64,000 nt of DNA from Seminavis robusta (lineage: Eukaryota > Bacillariophyta > Bacillariophyceae > Naviculales > Naviculaceae), in the NCBI GenBank assembly GCA_903772945.1, contig CAICTM010000110.1, forward strand, positions 1 to 64,000, written 5' to 3'. A program made the position numbers and the translations under genes. Below, piece after piece: positions 33,889 to 45,157 of the stretch (positions within the stretch are counted from its first letter, which is position 1; the number at the start of each line of letters is the position of its first letter). A model generated the notes under the pieces. It was not told the origin of the DNA and did no database searches. It worked only from the letters and a program-made list of their open reading frames with translations.

Positions 33889-34658
33889 TACAAAGACAAG
33901 AGCTGAAAAGGAGGCAGATCTGAACAGGGGACCGACTGTGCGAATGTGCTCTCCTTCAATTGGGGGAAGAACTGATTGGAGGCTGTTCTTCTTGCAGGGC
34001 TCACTTAGTTTGTAGACAACACTAGTTTGGGAGAACAGGGCTACTCTGGGTTGGCTTACTAGCTAGTAAATGAATGTTGCATCGAAGTCCGATCGTGGAG
34101 GCTTGATTCCAAATATCTGGCGAATGCTTTTGGTCCCTACCGGTACCGGTATTGACACTTCCAGCTACTAGCTAGCTAGCTCCATGTAGCTAGCTAGAGA
34201 CTACCGGTGGAAGTTTAGAAGCCCTCGCAAAATCCATCCTAATAATCCAGAGGTTCGTCTTTTCTTGAAAAAGATCTTTCATTGCTCAAAGAACCCTGCG
34301 CGATTGCGAGATCACGGCCAACTTGTGAAGAAAGCATTGGAAAGGTAGCTAAGGTAAGTTTCGCATTAAAGATTAATTTTACTCAAATGATTTCCACGTC
34401 TGTTTTACCGCATCTACCAAACTTTCAAAGCTCTGTTCCAAAACAGGGAACCGTGGGACTGGTATCCATGCAGCTGGTTCCATTGAGGAAGGGTTATGCA
34501 ACCCCAAATAGCACAACTAACCAAAGATTCTGATTCTAAAGCTCTGCTCCAAAGCTGTCTGGACAGGTATCCATCTGTTCCATTGATGAAGGGTTACAAC
34601 CCCAAATATAGCACTACTATAACCAAACTGTGGTACGACACCAATCATCAACAAAAAG
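33889..34658. other. Spacer with ~111-bp duplicated block
   Basis: Upstream of the transporter gene. Two imperfect tandem copies of a ~111-bp block (ctctg...ggtatccat...aagggtta...accccaaata) lie at about 34425-34535 and 34536-34645, immediately 5' of the ATG. TACCGGTACCGGTA and GCTAGCTAGCT palindromes at about 34140-34200. Confidence 0.65.
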
Positions 34659-36332
34659 ATGTTTCAAGAGGGCGCCACCACCGCTTTCAGCGTAGAATCG
34701 ATCGCAGATTCGGAATCAGAAGAGGCAAAGCATGAGGAAGATGTTGCTTGTTCGCTCAATCGCGACCATAGTTGGTGCTGTGGCTGGGCTCGGTTTGATG
34801 GCAACATAACGGCACAGGGCTACTGTGTGCACGGCTTGGGGCGTGGCCCCATCTACATGTGCACAGTGTTCCTTTCAACAGCATTCATCTTCTTAGCATC
34901 AGAAGAAGTTGGTTGTGTCGACGAAGACGGTCAGATCGTTGAGAACTGTCAAGAACGTGTGTATGGCGTCTTTCGACCGGCTGCCCTGGTGACGAACATT
35001 GCCACAATTGCAGGTCTGTTGGTTGCCTTCTTTTTGCCTTTGATTGGAGCCATTATGGACTATACATCACATCGATGGACTCTAGGTGTTGTCACAGCAA
35101 TCCTTCTACTTGCGACTGAAGCAATTCAGATTGGAACAACCTCACAAACCTGGTTTGGCATGGCTGTGCTTGAGGCTGTTTCACTTCTTCTCTTTGAAAC
35201 CCAAATCACTGCATCACTTGCCTACATGCCTGCTATAGCACGAACTGTTGGAGATGAATCATTGAATACCTATGTAGCCTATTTCCTCATTGTTGAAGTA
35301 GCACTGGGACAAGCTCTCTACACACTGATTGTTGTGGCCATTTCCACATTCTTTGGACTTACAAATGTTGGCACAGCTCAGGTGGCACAAGGACTTGTAA
35401 CAGTTTGTGCTGGATTGGGATTCTACTTTGGATGGAAGAAGTTTCCAAAGGTTCCTGCCAAGCATTTCATAGATCAAGATCCAGAAGACGAAGAAACTGA
35501 TAAGCCAAGCGAGAAAGGAGCGGATGTCTCTGCCAGCAAAACTCCACAGCAAGAAAAGAAACACAAGAATCTCTTTCTCATTGGATTCATTCAAAACTGG
35601 AATACGTTTTGGTACATCAATAGGGAATACAAACATTCTATTCGCTGGTTTCTACTGGGATGCGTCTTTGGAGACGCCGCTGCCAATGCCTTTTTAACCG
35701 TTGCTGTCGTTGTACTCACAGACGAGTGGGGATTGAGTGCCAACGAGGTGGGGATCTTTTTGCTTGTTGGTCTTCTTGCATATGCCCTGGCATGTCGACC
35801 GGCTGCATGGGTCACCAACTGCACTACTCCCAACATATCCTGGAGACTTGCCATGATCTACACTTTTGTACTTGGTGTCATTGGTGCCCTCACCGTCACC
35901 AAGGAAAATGCCAAGCCTTGGTCGTTTGTTTGGGGATTTGTTGTGTGCCTTGGATTGGGATGGCAAAGTCAGGCTCAGTACACGTATGTTGCACTCATTA
36001 CACCCAAGGATCAAGAAGCAGAGTTGGCAGGATTCTTCAATTATTGCAAAGTCATCTTGGCCTGGATGCCCCCACTGCTGTTCTCACTCCTGGTGGAAGC
36101 CAATGTGCCGCAGTATATTGGAATCATTTGCACTTGTGGCTTCTTTTTGCTGGCAGTTGCTGCCCTGTCCATGTCAGCACCATGGGACGAAGCCATGCGA
36201 GAGGTTCATGGCGCTGTACCAGCAGAAGGAGAAGTGGCGAATCCAGATGACGAGATGGCAGCAAACGAAGCAGAGCCAAAGAACACGGATGTGGAGCATG
36301 GAGTGGAGGTTGGAGTGGAGGTTCAGCCGTGA
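34659..36332 (+). CDS. Atg22/UMF1-like MFS transporter
   Basis: 557 aa, one exon, ATG at 34659. Residues 1-65 are hydrophilic, then about 11-12 membrane segments are visible, split by a charged loop near residues 270-300 (EDEETDKPSEKGADV). The segment LLVAFFLPLIGAIMDYTSHRW resembles the PILGAIADYxGRR signature between the second and third helices of Atg22/UMF1-type major facilitator proteins. In fungi Atg22 exports amino acids from the vacuole; for diatom homologues the cargo is unknown, and the membrane cannot be deduced. The C-terminus is acidic. Looks intact; it converges with the aminotransferase gene, with 380 bp between stops. Confidence 0.75.
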   Translation: MFQEGATTAFSVESIADSESEEAKHEEDVACSLNRDHSWCCGWARFDGNITAQGYCVHGLGRGPIYMCTVFLSTAFIFLASEEVGCVDEDGQIVENCQERVYGVFRPAALVTNIATIAGLLVAFFLPLIGAIMDYTSHRWTLGVVTAILLLATEAIQIGTTSQTWFGMAVLEAVSLLLFETQITASLAYMPAIARTVGDESLNTYVAYFLIVEVALGQALYTLIVVAISTFFGLTNVGTAQVAQGLVTVCAGLGFYFGWKKFPKVPAKHFIDQDPEDEETDKPSEKGADVSASKTPQQEKKHKNLFLIGFIQNWNTFWYINREYKHSIRWFLLGCVFGDAAANAFLTVAVVVLTDEWGLSANEVGIFLLVGLLAYALACRPAAWVTNCTTPNISWRLAMIYTFVLGVIGALTVTKENAKPWSFVWGFVVCLGLGWQSQAQYTYVALITPKDQEAELAGFFNYCKVILAWMPPLLFSLLVEANVPQYIGIICTCGFFLLAVAALSMSAPWDEAMREVHGAVPAEGEVANPDDEMAANEAEPKNTDVEHGVEVGVEVQP

Positions 36333-36712
36333 CCGAATAGACCACTGGAACGTACGAACTGCTGCCGCCGAAATGTTTTTAAGTGGTGCGACGGTACCTG
36401 CCAATACAGAGTGCATTTCACGTGGTACATAGTAGCTACTAGCTAGTATGTTGTCTTTAGCTTGAATGTTAGCTGTAGTGCACGGTACGGTTTCACCCAT
36501 GTCATCATGCATGTGGTCGCGTATCATCCACCCTTTCCTTCGTGTTCCTGCTCGCCCCCATCTACCGAAAAACGGACGTCAACATCCATTCCAACTTGAG
36601 GAAGCAAGCAACCTGCTTCCTCCTAGCGTTTTTCCTTGGCTGACCACGTACGTTGTCGATTCGATCGTATCGATCCATCTCATCGATCTGTTCCATCTCA
36701 ACGCGGCCCTGT
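36333..36712. other. Convergent 3' spacer
   Basis: 380 bp between the stops of the transporter (+) and aminotransferase (-). Contains TAGCTACTAGCTAG; no gene. Confidence 0.5.
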
Positions 36713-38281
36713 TTACACACCACGTTGCTGTTGTACAAACGTACGAAATCGGGTCAACGCGAGTTTGTATTCGTCCTCGGTAGCAGCAGAAAAGACACAT
36801 CGAAAGAACCCGGGTCGTTCGTTGCGCATGGACAATCCGGGTGTAAAGAGCAATCCAAAGTCATTGACCATGGTCAAGTAGAGGGCCCGTTCTCGTTCTT
36901 CTTCCGTGTCGTCACCCGCCTCCAAAAATTCCGACAAGTCCATCCAACAAAACAAGCCACTGACGGCGGGCAAATGAGGAATTTCCAGTTCTTGCAATAA
37001 CGATTGCCATGTATCGCCACGCGCTCGCAATCGATCGTGATGGGCCTGCCGAAAGACAGTGGTCCATTTTTTGTTGTCCTCGCCAGAGTCAGCGTCAGCA
37101 GTCATCATTTCCTGGACGAGCATTTGCGTGTGACTGCTGATTTGACACATGTCATTCATTTTTTGGAGTGGCATTCGAATCTCTGGATTTTCGGAATAGG
37201 CGACTCCGACCCGCATTCCCGACAAGGCAAAATCTTTGGACAGCGCGTAGACCCAATGAATGTAGGGACCCAATCCGAGTGGACCATCGTCATTGTCATC
37301 AGTGCCGCCAGAGGAAGCCAATTGCAGAGCCGACACAAAATTGGCGTCCTCCGGGCGATACACGGATCCGGCGTAAATTTCGTCACTAATGAGATGAACC
37401 CGGTTGGATCGACACCAGTCAATGCAGTCTTGAATGACATGGGGCGGATAACAAATGCCGAGAGGATTGTGGGGATGACTGAGTAATAACACTTTGGGGG
37501 GTGTCGTAGCCTTGGCGAAAGCGGCATCCAACGCGGCCGGGGTGGGATAATACATGGCTTCGTCGACACTACTTGTACTTGTTGTGTCAGTGCTGTCGCA
37601 ATTGGCATAGTCCATGGTAGTAACGGGCACAATGTTCAATCCGGCACGGGCGACCAAATCGAATTCAAAAGCGGCATAATAGGGTGTGGGAATCAGACAG
37701 GTATCTCCCGGTTCTGCCAGTGCAAAACAGAGATTTTCCAAAACGGCATTGCATCCCGCTCCCACGATAATTCCATCGGTATCGGGCAACACGGGCAATT
37801 GTAACAAATCCTTCATGTATTCCGCCATACCCAATTTCATGCCGGGTCGTCCCGGGGTGGGTTGATAATAGATTCCGTCGGCCGTAAAGGGAATCTCGCG
37901 CGCCCATTGATTGAGTTTTGGTACCAACAAGTCTTCTACCAATTGACTTTCTGCCACACCCAACTGGAGTGCCCCATTGGGAGCCGTGTCCTTGTCATAT
38001 GTCTGAACGGCACGCGCATCTGCCAAGTAGGTCGGGAGCAGGGATACCGCATGTTGACCACGACGACTGGCAATGCTGCTTCCATTATCTGACGATGTTG
38101 TTGAAGAACTGCTCGTCGAAAAGGAACTCAACGACGGCGTCTTGGACGACAAGGCTGACGTACTGCTGCTGTAGGGTAGCATGCTGCTTGGTCTTCTTCT
38201 TCTGGCGATAGTAGAGAATGGCCGAGGAACAAAATGGGAGAGAAAGGATGGCCGAGCTAGTAGAGTAGATGATAAGAGCAT
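36713..38281 (-). CDS. Class I/II aminotransferase, ACC-synthase-like
   Basis: 522 aa, one exon. The ATG at 38281 is chosen because the in-frame sequence further upstream lacks ATG. It also begins MLLSSTLLARPSFLSHFVPRP, an Arg/Ser-rich presequence suggesting an organelle, perhaps the mitochondrion. The fold-type-I PLP enzyme core is complete. It has LGVAESQLV (ACC-synthase-like N-terminus), NAVLENLCFAL, PTPYYAAFEFD, SHPHNPLG, and Asp300/Tyr303 in LISDEIYAGS. The Schiff-base Lys349 lies in SKDFALSGMRVG, and Arg494 in GFFRCVFS can bind the substrate carboxylate. Such diatom proteins are usually aminotransferases rather than proven ethylene-precursor synthases; the substrate is unknown. Residues 38-80 are Ser-rich linker. 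Confidence 0.9.
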   Translation of the reverse strand: MLLSSTLLARPSFLSHFVPRPFSTIARRRRPSSMLPYSSSTSALSSKTPSLSSFSTSSSSTTSSDNGSSIASRRGQHAVSLLPTYLADARAVQTYDKDTAPNGALQLGVAESQLVEDLLVPKLNQWAREIPFTADGIYYQPTPGRPGMKLGMAEYMKDLLQLPVLPDTDGIIVGAGCNAVLENLCFALAEPGDTCLIPTPYYAAFEFDLVARAGLNIVPVTTMDYANCDSTDTTSTSSVDEAMYYPTPAALDAAFAKATTPPKVLLLSHPHNPLGICYPPHVIQDCIDWCRSNRVHLISDEIYAGSVYRPEDANFVSALQLASSGGTDDNDDGPLGLGPYIHWVYALSKDFALSGMRVGVAYSENPEIRMPLQKMNDMCQISSHTQMLVQEMMTADADSGEDNKKWTTVFRQAHHDRLRARGDTWQSLLQELEIPHLPAVSGLFCWMDLSEFLEAGDDTEEERERALYLTMVNDFGLLFTPGLSMRNERPGFFRCVFSAATEDEYKLALTRFRTFVQQQRGV

Positions 38282-38660
38282 AATATATATAATCAATACC
38301 GGTAGTACAGAGTAAAAAGTTGGAGAGCTCAGTGGAAGTTCGTCTTGTGTGGATGGATGCCAATGACAATAGTCTAGCAAAGGTTGTTCTTCCGAAGAGG
38401 TATGTTGTTCCGGATTATTGTGTTTTGCCAATTCTCACCCTTTCATCGGCAGCAGCTTGTCCTTGTTTTGGATATTATCAGACCTCGCCTGGGGTTCGTC
38501 AGAACGGGCTCTCCACCAATCATTGGCGAAGCCATAACCCTACTGGTAAGTACGTCACAGAATAGAATCGAAGCAGCAAAAGATCGCGCCACTTTGAATG
38601 AAAAGCAAGGATCCGGAAGAGAGTGACTCGCCTCGATCAGGGAGAGCCTGCTGGGCTGGC
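38282..38660. other. Spacer 5' of the aminotransferase
   Basis: About 380 bp, presumably the promoter of the aminotransferase, ending in the LINE-like fragment. Short ORFs show no domain. Confidence 0.4.
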
Positions 38661-38672
38661 AATTAGAGTCCG

Positions 38673-39114
38673 TTGCCACGAGTATCCGATAGCACCACAA
38701 CACACTCCACTGCCTTTGTCGGAAACTACGATGTCTCCCTTGTGGATGTTGAGTCTCCTGGTCGTCGTGACCGTGGTGTCACTGCTGAGAAGGCCCTTTC
38801 TCAGCGAGAGAGGCAGAAGAAGATGAAGTACCAGGCTCAGTGCACTGCACAACGCCGCCACTTCACCCCCTTTGTTGTTTCTGCTGATGGCCTCTTTGCT
38901 GCCGAAGCTACTGCTGTTCTCCAATGGCTTTCCCAGCTGTTGGCTCACAAGTGCTCCAAGCCCTACTCTGTGGTTTGCTCTTTCATCTTGGTCAGGTTGA
39001 GCATAGCTCTCGCCCGCGCTGCGACTCTGTGTCTCGGAGGCTCCCGTGTCCCAGCTCTCAAGGTTTCCAATTAAGCGTTGGGATGACCGTGGTGCCCTCG
39101 ATCTCTTCCGCTAG
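38673..39114 (+). mobile_element. 5'-truncated non-LTR (LINE-like) retrotransposon fragment
   Basis: The translation contains QRERQKKMKYQAQC, RRHFTPFVVSADGLF and SRVPALKV, then WDDRGALDLFR and a stop. This matches the C-terminal tail typical of a large algal non-LTR reverse-transcriptase family (FTPFVVSTDG...GSRVP...W-D). Only the last ~140 codons remain, as in 5'-truncated LINE insertions. The final WDDRGALDLFR lies in a different frame from the body. Family assignment is from memory of the motif, so moderate. Confidence 0.6.
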
Positions 39115-39420
39115 TCTTGCTCCTTTGCTCCTCCCTGCCCTCCTACCTTCCCCCCTTTCCTTGGTTTCCATGTTGCCCTGCTTGTGCACTTGATAGCTTG
39201 CCTTGCGTTCCGGCATCGTGCCCTCCCCTCTCTGCCCCCATCCTCATCTTAGCTGTCTCTTCTAACCCATAGTAACTTCCCCCGATTTCCACAATGAGCT
39301 CCATGGAGGCACTGGGATGATCGTGGTGCTCTCAACCTTTACGGATAGTCGGTCCCTGCTCCTGGCTCTCTTTCCTCTTTGTCCTGCCCTGCCTGTAGTT
39401 TCCTTCTGTTGGCCTGCTCA
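39115..39420 (+). mobile_element. Second copy of the LINE-like 3' tail
   Basis: About 235 bp after the first tail a second, diverged copy of the last codons appears (HWDDRGALNLYG then stop, ending at 39348). It is again followed by a pyrimidine-rich 3' region (tgctcctggctctctttcctc) like the one after the first stop. Either two truncated insertions lie in tandem, or the 3' end was duplicated. Confidence 0.5.
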
Positions 39421-39711
39421 TTGGTTTTCATTCCGCTCACGACCGACGCCATGATTCCCCCATCCATGCAGTCCCCGCTAGCTAACACATCGTAGCCAGT
39501 CCTAACTCCAATGAAACCATCACAGGAAAGAATCTGATATATACTATCCATTGATTATTTTAAAAGCGGACAATTCAGCGCAGCAATACATATTCTGTTT
39601 CAACTCATCAGGTAAAAGCTCCAGCAGTCAAGATTGCAACAATACGGCAACCTGTCAAGGCTTGTCTTGAGTTGAGGAACCTCCACCATGGGTCGTGCAC
39701 TGTTTCTTCAA

Positions 39712-41442
39712 TCACTCATCATCACCTGCAGCAACCAACATTTCAATACATGTAGTCTCCTCGTCATTCCCGCACCTAGCAAAGTACAGGGCAGTATGTC
39801 CATTCTTATCCTTTGCATTTATGCCCACGCCAGCATGTCCCAACAAGAGTTTCACAACAGCAACATGTCCTCTAAATGCAGCACAATGAAGGGCTGTCCA
39901 GTCATCCTCCTTCTTGGCATTGACATCCACACCAGCATGTGCTAGAAGGGCCTTGACAGTTCGTATCCAACTGGCCTGTGACTGCAGCAATGATGAGAGG
40001 AGTGAATCCACAATTGTACTTGGCATCAACTACCACACCAGCATGCCCCAACAAGAGCTTCACAACAGCAACATGTCCTTTGAATGCAGCAATGTGAAGG
40101 GTTGTCATGCCAAGTGCACCGTTGGCCCTTGCATTGGCATCCACTCCGGCATGTCTAGAAGGGCCTTGACAGTATCCACATGGCCTTGCACCGCAGCAAG
40201 CATAAGAGGAGTTTTCCCATCATTGTTCTTGGCATCAACTTCAACACCAGCATGTCCCAACAAGAGTTGCACAACAGCAACATGCTCTCGCATTGCAGCA
40301 AAATGAAGGGCTGTCATGCCATCCTCATCCTGTCCAGTGACATCCACGCCAGCACATTCTAGCAAGGCTTTGACCATATCCAAAGTGTTATCTCCAGCAT
40401 CACAGGCAGCATGCACAATCAAATTCTTCATTTCCTCTTGGTGTTGTTCCAGTCGAGCCTCCACCTCAGCTATTTTGGTGTTCATTTTTTCATTGCTAAG
40501 AACAATCAATTCCTTCATTTCCTCTTGTTGTGCCAGTCGAGCCGTGTTCATTTCATTGTTGCTAACCAGAACAATCAATTTCTTCATTTCCTCTTGATGT
40601 TGTTGTGACAGTCGAGCTTCCACCTCGGCTATTTTGGCGCTCATTTCATCTTTGCAAACCAGAAGTTGTTTGCTGTCAGAGGCTTGAATATGCTGAGTGA
40701 GGCAAGCTTGAACTTCAGCTCCCATGGTATTTACATGATCATCCACATGTTCGGTTTCAGCCAAATGAGGAGCTCGCGCAAGTGATGCAACAACATTACA
40801 GCCTTGGTATGCAGCAGTCCAAAGCGCCCAAAGGCCATATACAATGAGGCAAGCTCCACAGGCGACTGCTGCGACACCAAAATAGCTCATCGGGTGCAAA
40901 TGGCGACCATAGCAACCCGTGAAAGAATGGTGGACTACGGGTTGCTTCTCATTGGGCGCTTGAGAGTGACTCACTAGTGTCATACCACCAGTTGCGGCCA
41001 TGTTTGGTTCAGCAATACTTGGATGGTGCAACGATACAGATGACTCATTTTCTTGCTGCGGCATGGTTTCAGCTTCTGCAATGCCAACGTCTCCTGGTAG
41101 AGTACTTCCGCTGTTGGAGGAAACCTCTTCGTGGCCAATGCTAAGTGCTTCATTCACCCAACTCAACTCACGTGCAGAGTTGGCTTCAGGACCCTTGTAG
41201 AGTTCTTTGAGGGCGTCATCAATGTGCGGAGGCAGCGGTGTATCCGTGTTGGGTGATAGTACTTTCACCTGCTGGGATAGCTCTGCGACATGGACTCGAA
41301 GTTGGTAATTCTGCAAGAAAGATACACAAGAGATAACAAGGGATCCGGCAACAATCAACACGACAGGGTGTATAAAAAACGATAGTGCCGTAGGAGGGGA
41401 GACACGCCGCATGGCCAAGGCTTGGCCAGAGTTGTTATTCAT
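39712..41442 (-). CDS. Membrane coiled-coil ankyrin-repeat protein (frame-broken near 3' end)
   Basis: The ATG at 41442 starts the sequence MNNNSGQALAMRR. There are two membrane segments, FFIHPVVLIVAGSLVISCVSF near the N-terminus and FGVAAVACGACLIVYGLWAL near residue 195. A coiled-coil region follows, made of repeated KIAEVEARLxQHQEEMKxLIV units. Then come ankyrin repeats (DGMTALHFAAMREHVAVVQLLLGHAGVEVDAKNN type). The first open frame stops at 40105, but further ankyrin repeats continue in other frames: GMTTLHIAAFKGHVAVVKLLLGHAG at about 40115-39970, then WTALHCAAFRGH...AGDDE at about 39960-39712. The joins, near 40155 and 39965, look like small indels. The full product would have about five or six repeats. 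Function unknown; it resembles the ankyrin gene at 62.5 kb in plan. Confidence 0.75.
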
Positions 41443-42795
41443 TGGTTCAAGCAAAGGAGGAAAGAATGAAGATGCTATTGCTTGTTGGTGTTGGCTTCTC
41501 TCGTAGATCGTCTTGTTGCTTTGTTTCGTGGATTGCAAAAGGAAAACTCTTCACTCTGTTCACAGCTCCACAGTATGCATACTCTCGCTGTGGACCCAGG
41601 CTCTCGCTGGGCTGCGTTGCGCCGCGCTGGTGAACGATTTGCATTGCTTCATTAAATTTCCCTGCGATTTTCTGGTGAACGATTTGAAATTGCTTGTCTT
41701 TTCGCGCTCGCTAATAAGGGGTGCGGGGGGAATGAAGCCATGTCATGGAACGGATAGTTCCACCGAACAACGGCACCGGTAGGCTAACCATGCATAATCA
41801 ATAACTATGTAGTAAAATTTGGCTGGTAGCTGCGCCCAACTAGTAGTATCATTGTATCATTCATCCCGCACACCCAGGCGACTGGTTATTGCCATAGCCG
41901 TTTTAAGTTAATCTCTAGAGTACCGGTAGTGCGAAAACGTTGAACATCTTTGGCAAGTATCAATGCTATAGCAAGTAGCCCGTCAGCCAACGCCTCAGAA
42001 AACACCAATGTCCAACTTGATGACGAAGCTACGACCGTAGCCATGGACACAGGACTACATACATGTACGTCGCTGATCATCACTGATCGTCAGCCACTGT
42101 AAGAGGAACGAACGAGGTCGGTTTCAGAGTAGCGGTACTCGTAGGGACTATCCGAATCGCGAATTGCAAGTTTCAAGGACAAGGGCAGGAATGAATCTAC
42201 TAGGTAGGTTCCACACGTACATGCACATCCGGACAATTTTCGTTGCCGCTCATAGACTGTCACTCGATTCCAAGGGGGCAAGGCGACGCGTCTCCTGCAG
42301 CGTTTGGTCTTGAGGGGACCGATTCCTACAGTAAAACTTGATGGATGACTCGACTCGAATACTGTAGAGCAAATCACTCAGGCTGGGTTGCGAACGGAGC
42401 TGTTTGTACGTTTGGGTGATGCTCATTCAGCCAGTTGAAGCGTGGAGACCAACCGAGGAAATACATACATTATTATTGTTTTTTTAAAAGCCGTCACAGT
42501 TGTTTTACATGAGAGGCAACATTCATTCGGAACTCCCAGACGGGGCAATAAATCTATCATTGGCAGAATTCTCGCAACGGAAAGATACGGTCCAAAAAGA
42601 CAACAACAGCCAACAAATCGTGCCACAACACGTGCTGCAGCAGTGGTTGCTCTTGCAACCCAACTAAGTGAACAAACCCCTTCTTCATAACAGACGTGTC
42701 GTAGACTCACTGACGACACCTAGTCTTCCTACGAGCTTCCTCTGTTTTTCCTAGTAGATTTTGGACTCTGTATACCACCGACCACCCGCCTCAAG
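41443..42795. other. Divergent spacer, ankyrin / SET genes
   Basis: 1.35 kb holding two promoters; only short ORFs without domains. Nothing distinctive noticed. Confidence 0.5.
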
Positions 42796-44969
42796 ATGAC
42801 GATAATGCGCCCATTTCCGCGGGAAACCATATCAGCGTTGCTGGTGCTGCTGCTCCTGGCATTGACCACTGCCAAACCAAAGACTAAAACCCAACAACAA
42901 GACAGTGCCGTTTGCTCGGAAGGCGATGGCACTTGCAGTAGTACTCGCCACCTCGAAGAGTGTGGGATCTGGTTGGCTCCCTCCAGTTTGCCAGGAGCTG
43001 GATTGGGAATGTATGCGGGCAGAGATTTTGCCAAGAAGGAGCCACTGCAGGAAACTGGAGATATTGTCATTCCCATCGTCGATATTATGATGCATCAAAG
43101 AGGGAGAGGGCGTTGGGTTTTTGTGTGGGATGAATATACATGGAATGGAAAGAGTTTGGGTGGGTATATACCTATGCATATATTATTTGGCACTGACATA
43201 CTTCACAGCAAATACTCACTTCAGATTCTCGCTCTTTTTGCATCAGGTCTTGGCCACGAAGTGATCAAAGAGATCAATGCGGCTTCTCCCGGTGCGTGTT
43301 TCGTCGTGTTGGACATGGATTCGATACATTGGTCACAAAAGAAGATCTCATATATTTTTTTTGTGGTTGCTTTCCGTGTTCAGGCTTTGGATCTGCCGCC
43401 AACTCCTTTCTGGACCTTGTCAATGTAGACGAAGGGGATCCCATAAATACCATGCCTAGTGGATTACACCGTTCCAGAGATCCCGGAGTCGGTGCATTTT
43501 CCACCTACAACGATCGTCGGTCCACAGCCAAGGTCAAAATCAAATCTGGACAAGAGCTGTTTGTGAACTATGGTCAGCATTGGTATGTTGCGTTCCTATC
43601 GATAGTATGGGCATTCCGTCTTGGTTGGGTACTTTTCTCATGTGTTTATGCGTCACCTTTTTTGTCATGTACTAGGTTTGAGCAGCGCATTCGGTTAGGA
43701 CCCATTCCACTCCGACGTGGCCTGAAACAATCTACAAATTTGTATCGAAGGTTCCAAATGTTTCGTGACAAAAACCCACAGGTGGATTCCAAAGTGTTCG
43801 GCGCGCTATGGGAGGAATTCGTCAAGCACACGGTGTATAATGAATCTCGGATCCTGGGAGCCTTCTACAATACACCGTCGGAACTGGAAATGCTGGACAG
43901 AAACATGACACTCAAACAAATCCGAGTCCATGAAGGCACACGAACGAAACAATGGCTATTTGACCATGGAACCTGTGCCGATCACATTCGAGCTGATGTT
44001 TCCACCATTCGACAGGCTGGAAGGGGCGCATTTGCTACGCGGGATCTGCCAAATGGTGCTATCGTTTCATCACTGCCATTGATTCAAATCATCAACAAGA
44101 ATGTGTTGGAAATGTACGAATTAAAAGACATCAAAACCAGGAAACTGGAACAGAGGAGAAGAGTTGGATATCAGCTGCTCCTGAACTACTGTTATGGACA
44201 CGTAAACTCGACAATGTTGCTCTGCCCCTATGGCCCGATTGTCAACATGGTGAACCACAACCAGACAAGAGCCAATGTGAAGCTGCGGTGGTCAGACCCT
44301 GAAAGAGGGAACCACGAGCCAGGCATGCTGCAGCAGCCAATTGATACCTTTTCAGAGGACAGGACAACCAAGCTGTCCATGGATCTGGTGGCCATTCGGG
44401 ATATCAAGAAGGATGAAGAAATCTTGCTGGACTATGGGGATGACTGGGAAAAGGCTTGGCAAGAGCATGTAAAGTCGTGGAACATAACTGATGCCGACAA
44501 ATACATTTCTGCATTCATGTTGAATCAGGAAGAAAACACCACTTCCTTGCGGACAGAATTCGAACAGCTGTCCGACCCATATCCAGGCAACGTCAATTTG
44601 GAATGTGATTTGAACATTTGGGAAGGGATAAACAAAACTCTCTTCAATACGACCCTTGTAATCAACATCACTAGTACAGACGACTGGGAGTACTATCCTT
44701 GCGAAGTGCTTCGACGTCGAGTTGTCAATGGGACAACACTCTACACAATCAGCATGACACGCCCACCAAAAGAAAAAAAGAAGGACATCAAAGTACCAGC
44801 GGATTCCGTTCCCAAAAACCTCAAACTATCAGACGTCCCCAGGATGGCTATGCGCTTTACAGATCGCCCGTACACATCCGACATGTTTCTCAAGGAAGCT
44901 TTCCGCCATCACATTGGTATCCCTGACAGTATGTTCCCCTTGGAATGGATGAACTACTCTCCAATCTAG
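42796..44969 (+). CDS. Secretory-pathway protein with two SET-like domains
   Basis: Four exons: 42796-43159, 43247-43291, 43384-43582 and 43676-44969 (633 aa). Introns are 87, 92 and 93 bp with GT-AG ends and preserved frame. The N-terminus (RETISALLVLLLLALTTA) is a signal peptide. A first SET-like domain runs from GIWLAPSSLPGAGLGMYAGRDF through GFGSAANSFLDLVNVDEG to SGQELFVNYGQHW. A second runs from IRADVSTIRQAGRGAFATRDL through PIVNMVNHNQTRANVKL to DEEILLDYGDDWEKAW. Both keep the N-H-like and YG motifs that bind S-adenosylmethionine in SET methyltransferases, though the first has NVDEG instead of NH. About eight N-glycosylation sequons are in the C-terminal half. Entry into the ER would be unusual for a SET enzyme; substrate unknown. 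Confidence 0.85.
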
Positions 44970-45157
44970 CTAGTAGCCCCACCTTGTTCAATGGCGAAGG
45001 TTGATTCTTGTGACTGCTGATAGTCAACGAGGAGTCGCCAACCACGGAGTTGGCTGGTTTGGAATTTTGTTGTGTGGTCGTCCCTTTCTTTGGTCTTTTT
45101 TGTAGAGTTAGGGTTAGTGGAGATTGCCTTGGGTAACGTGGGGTTAGGTACGGTACG

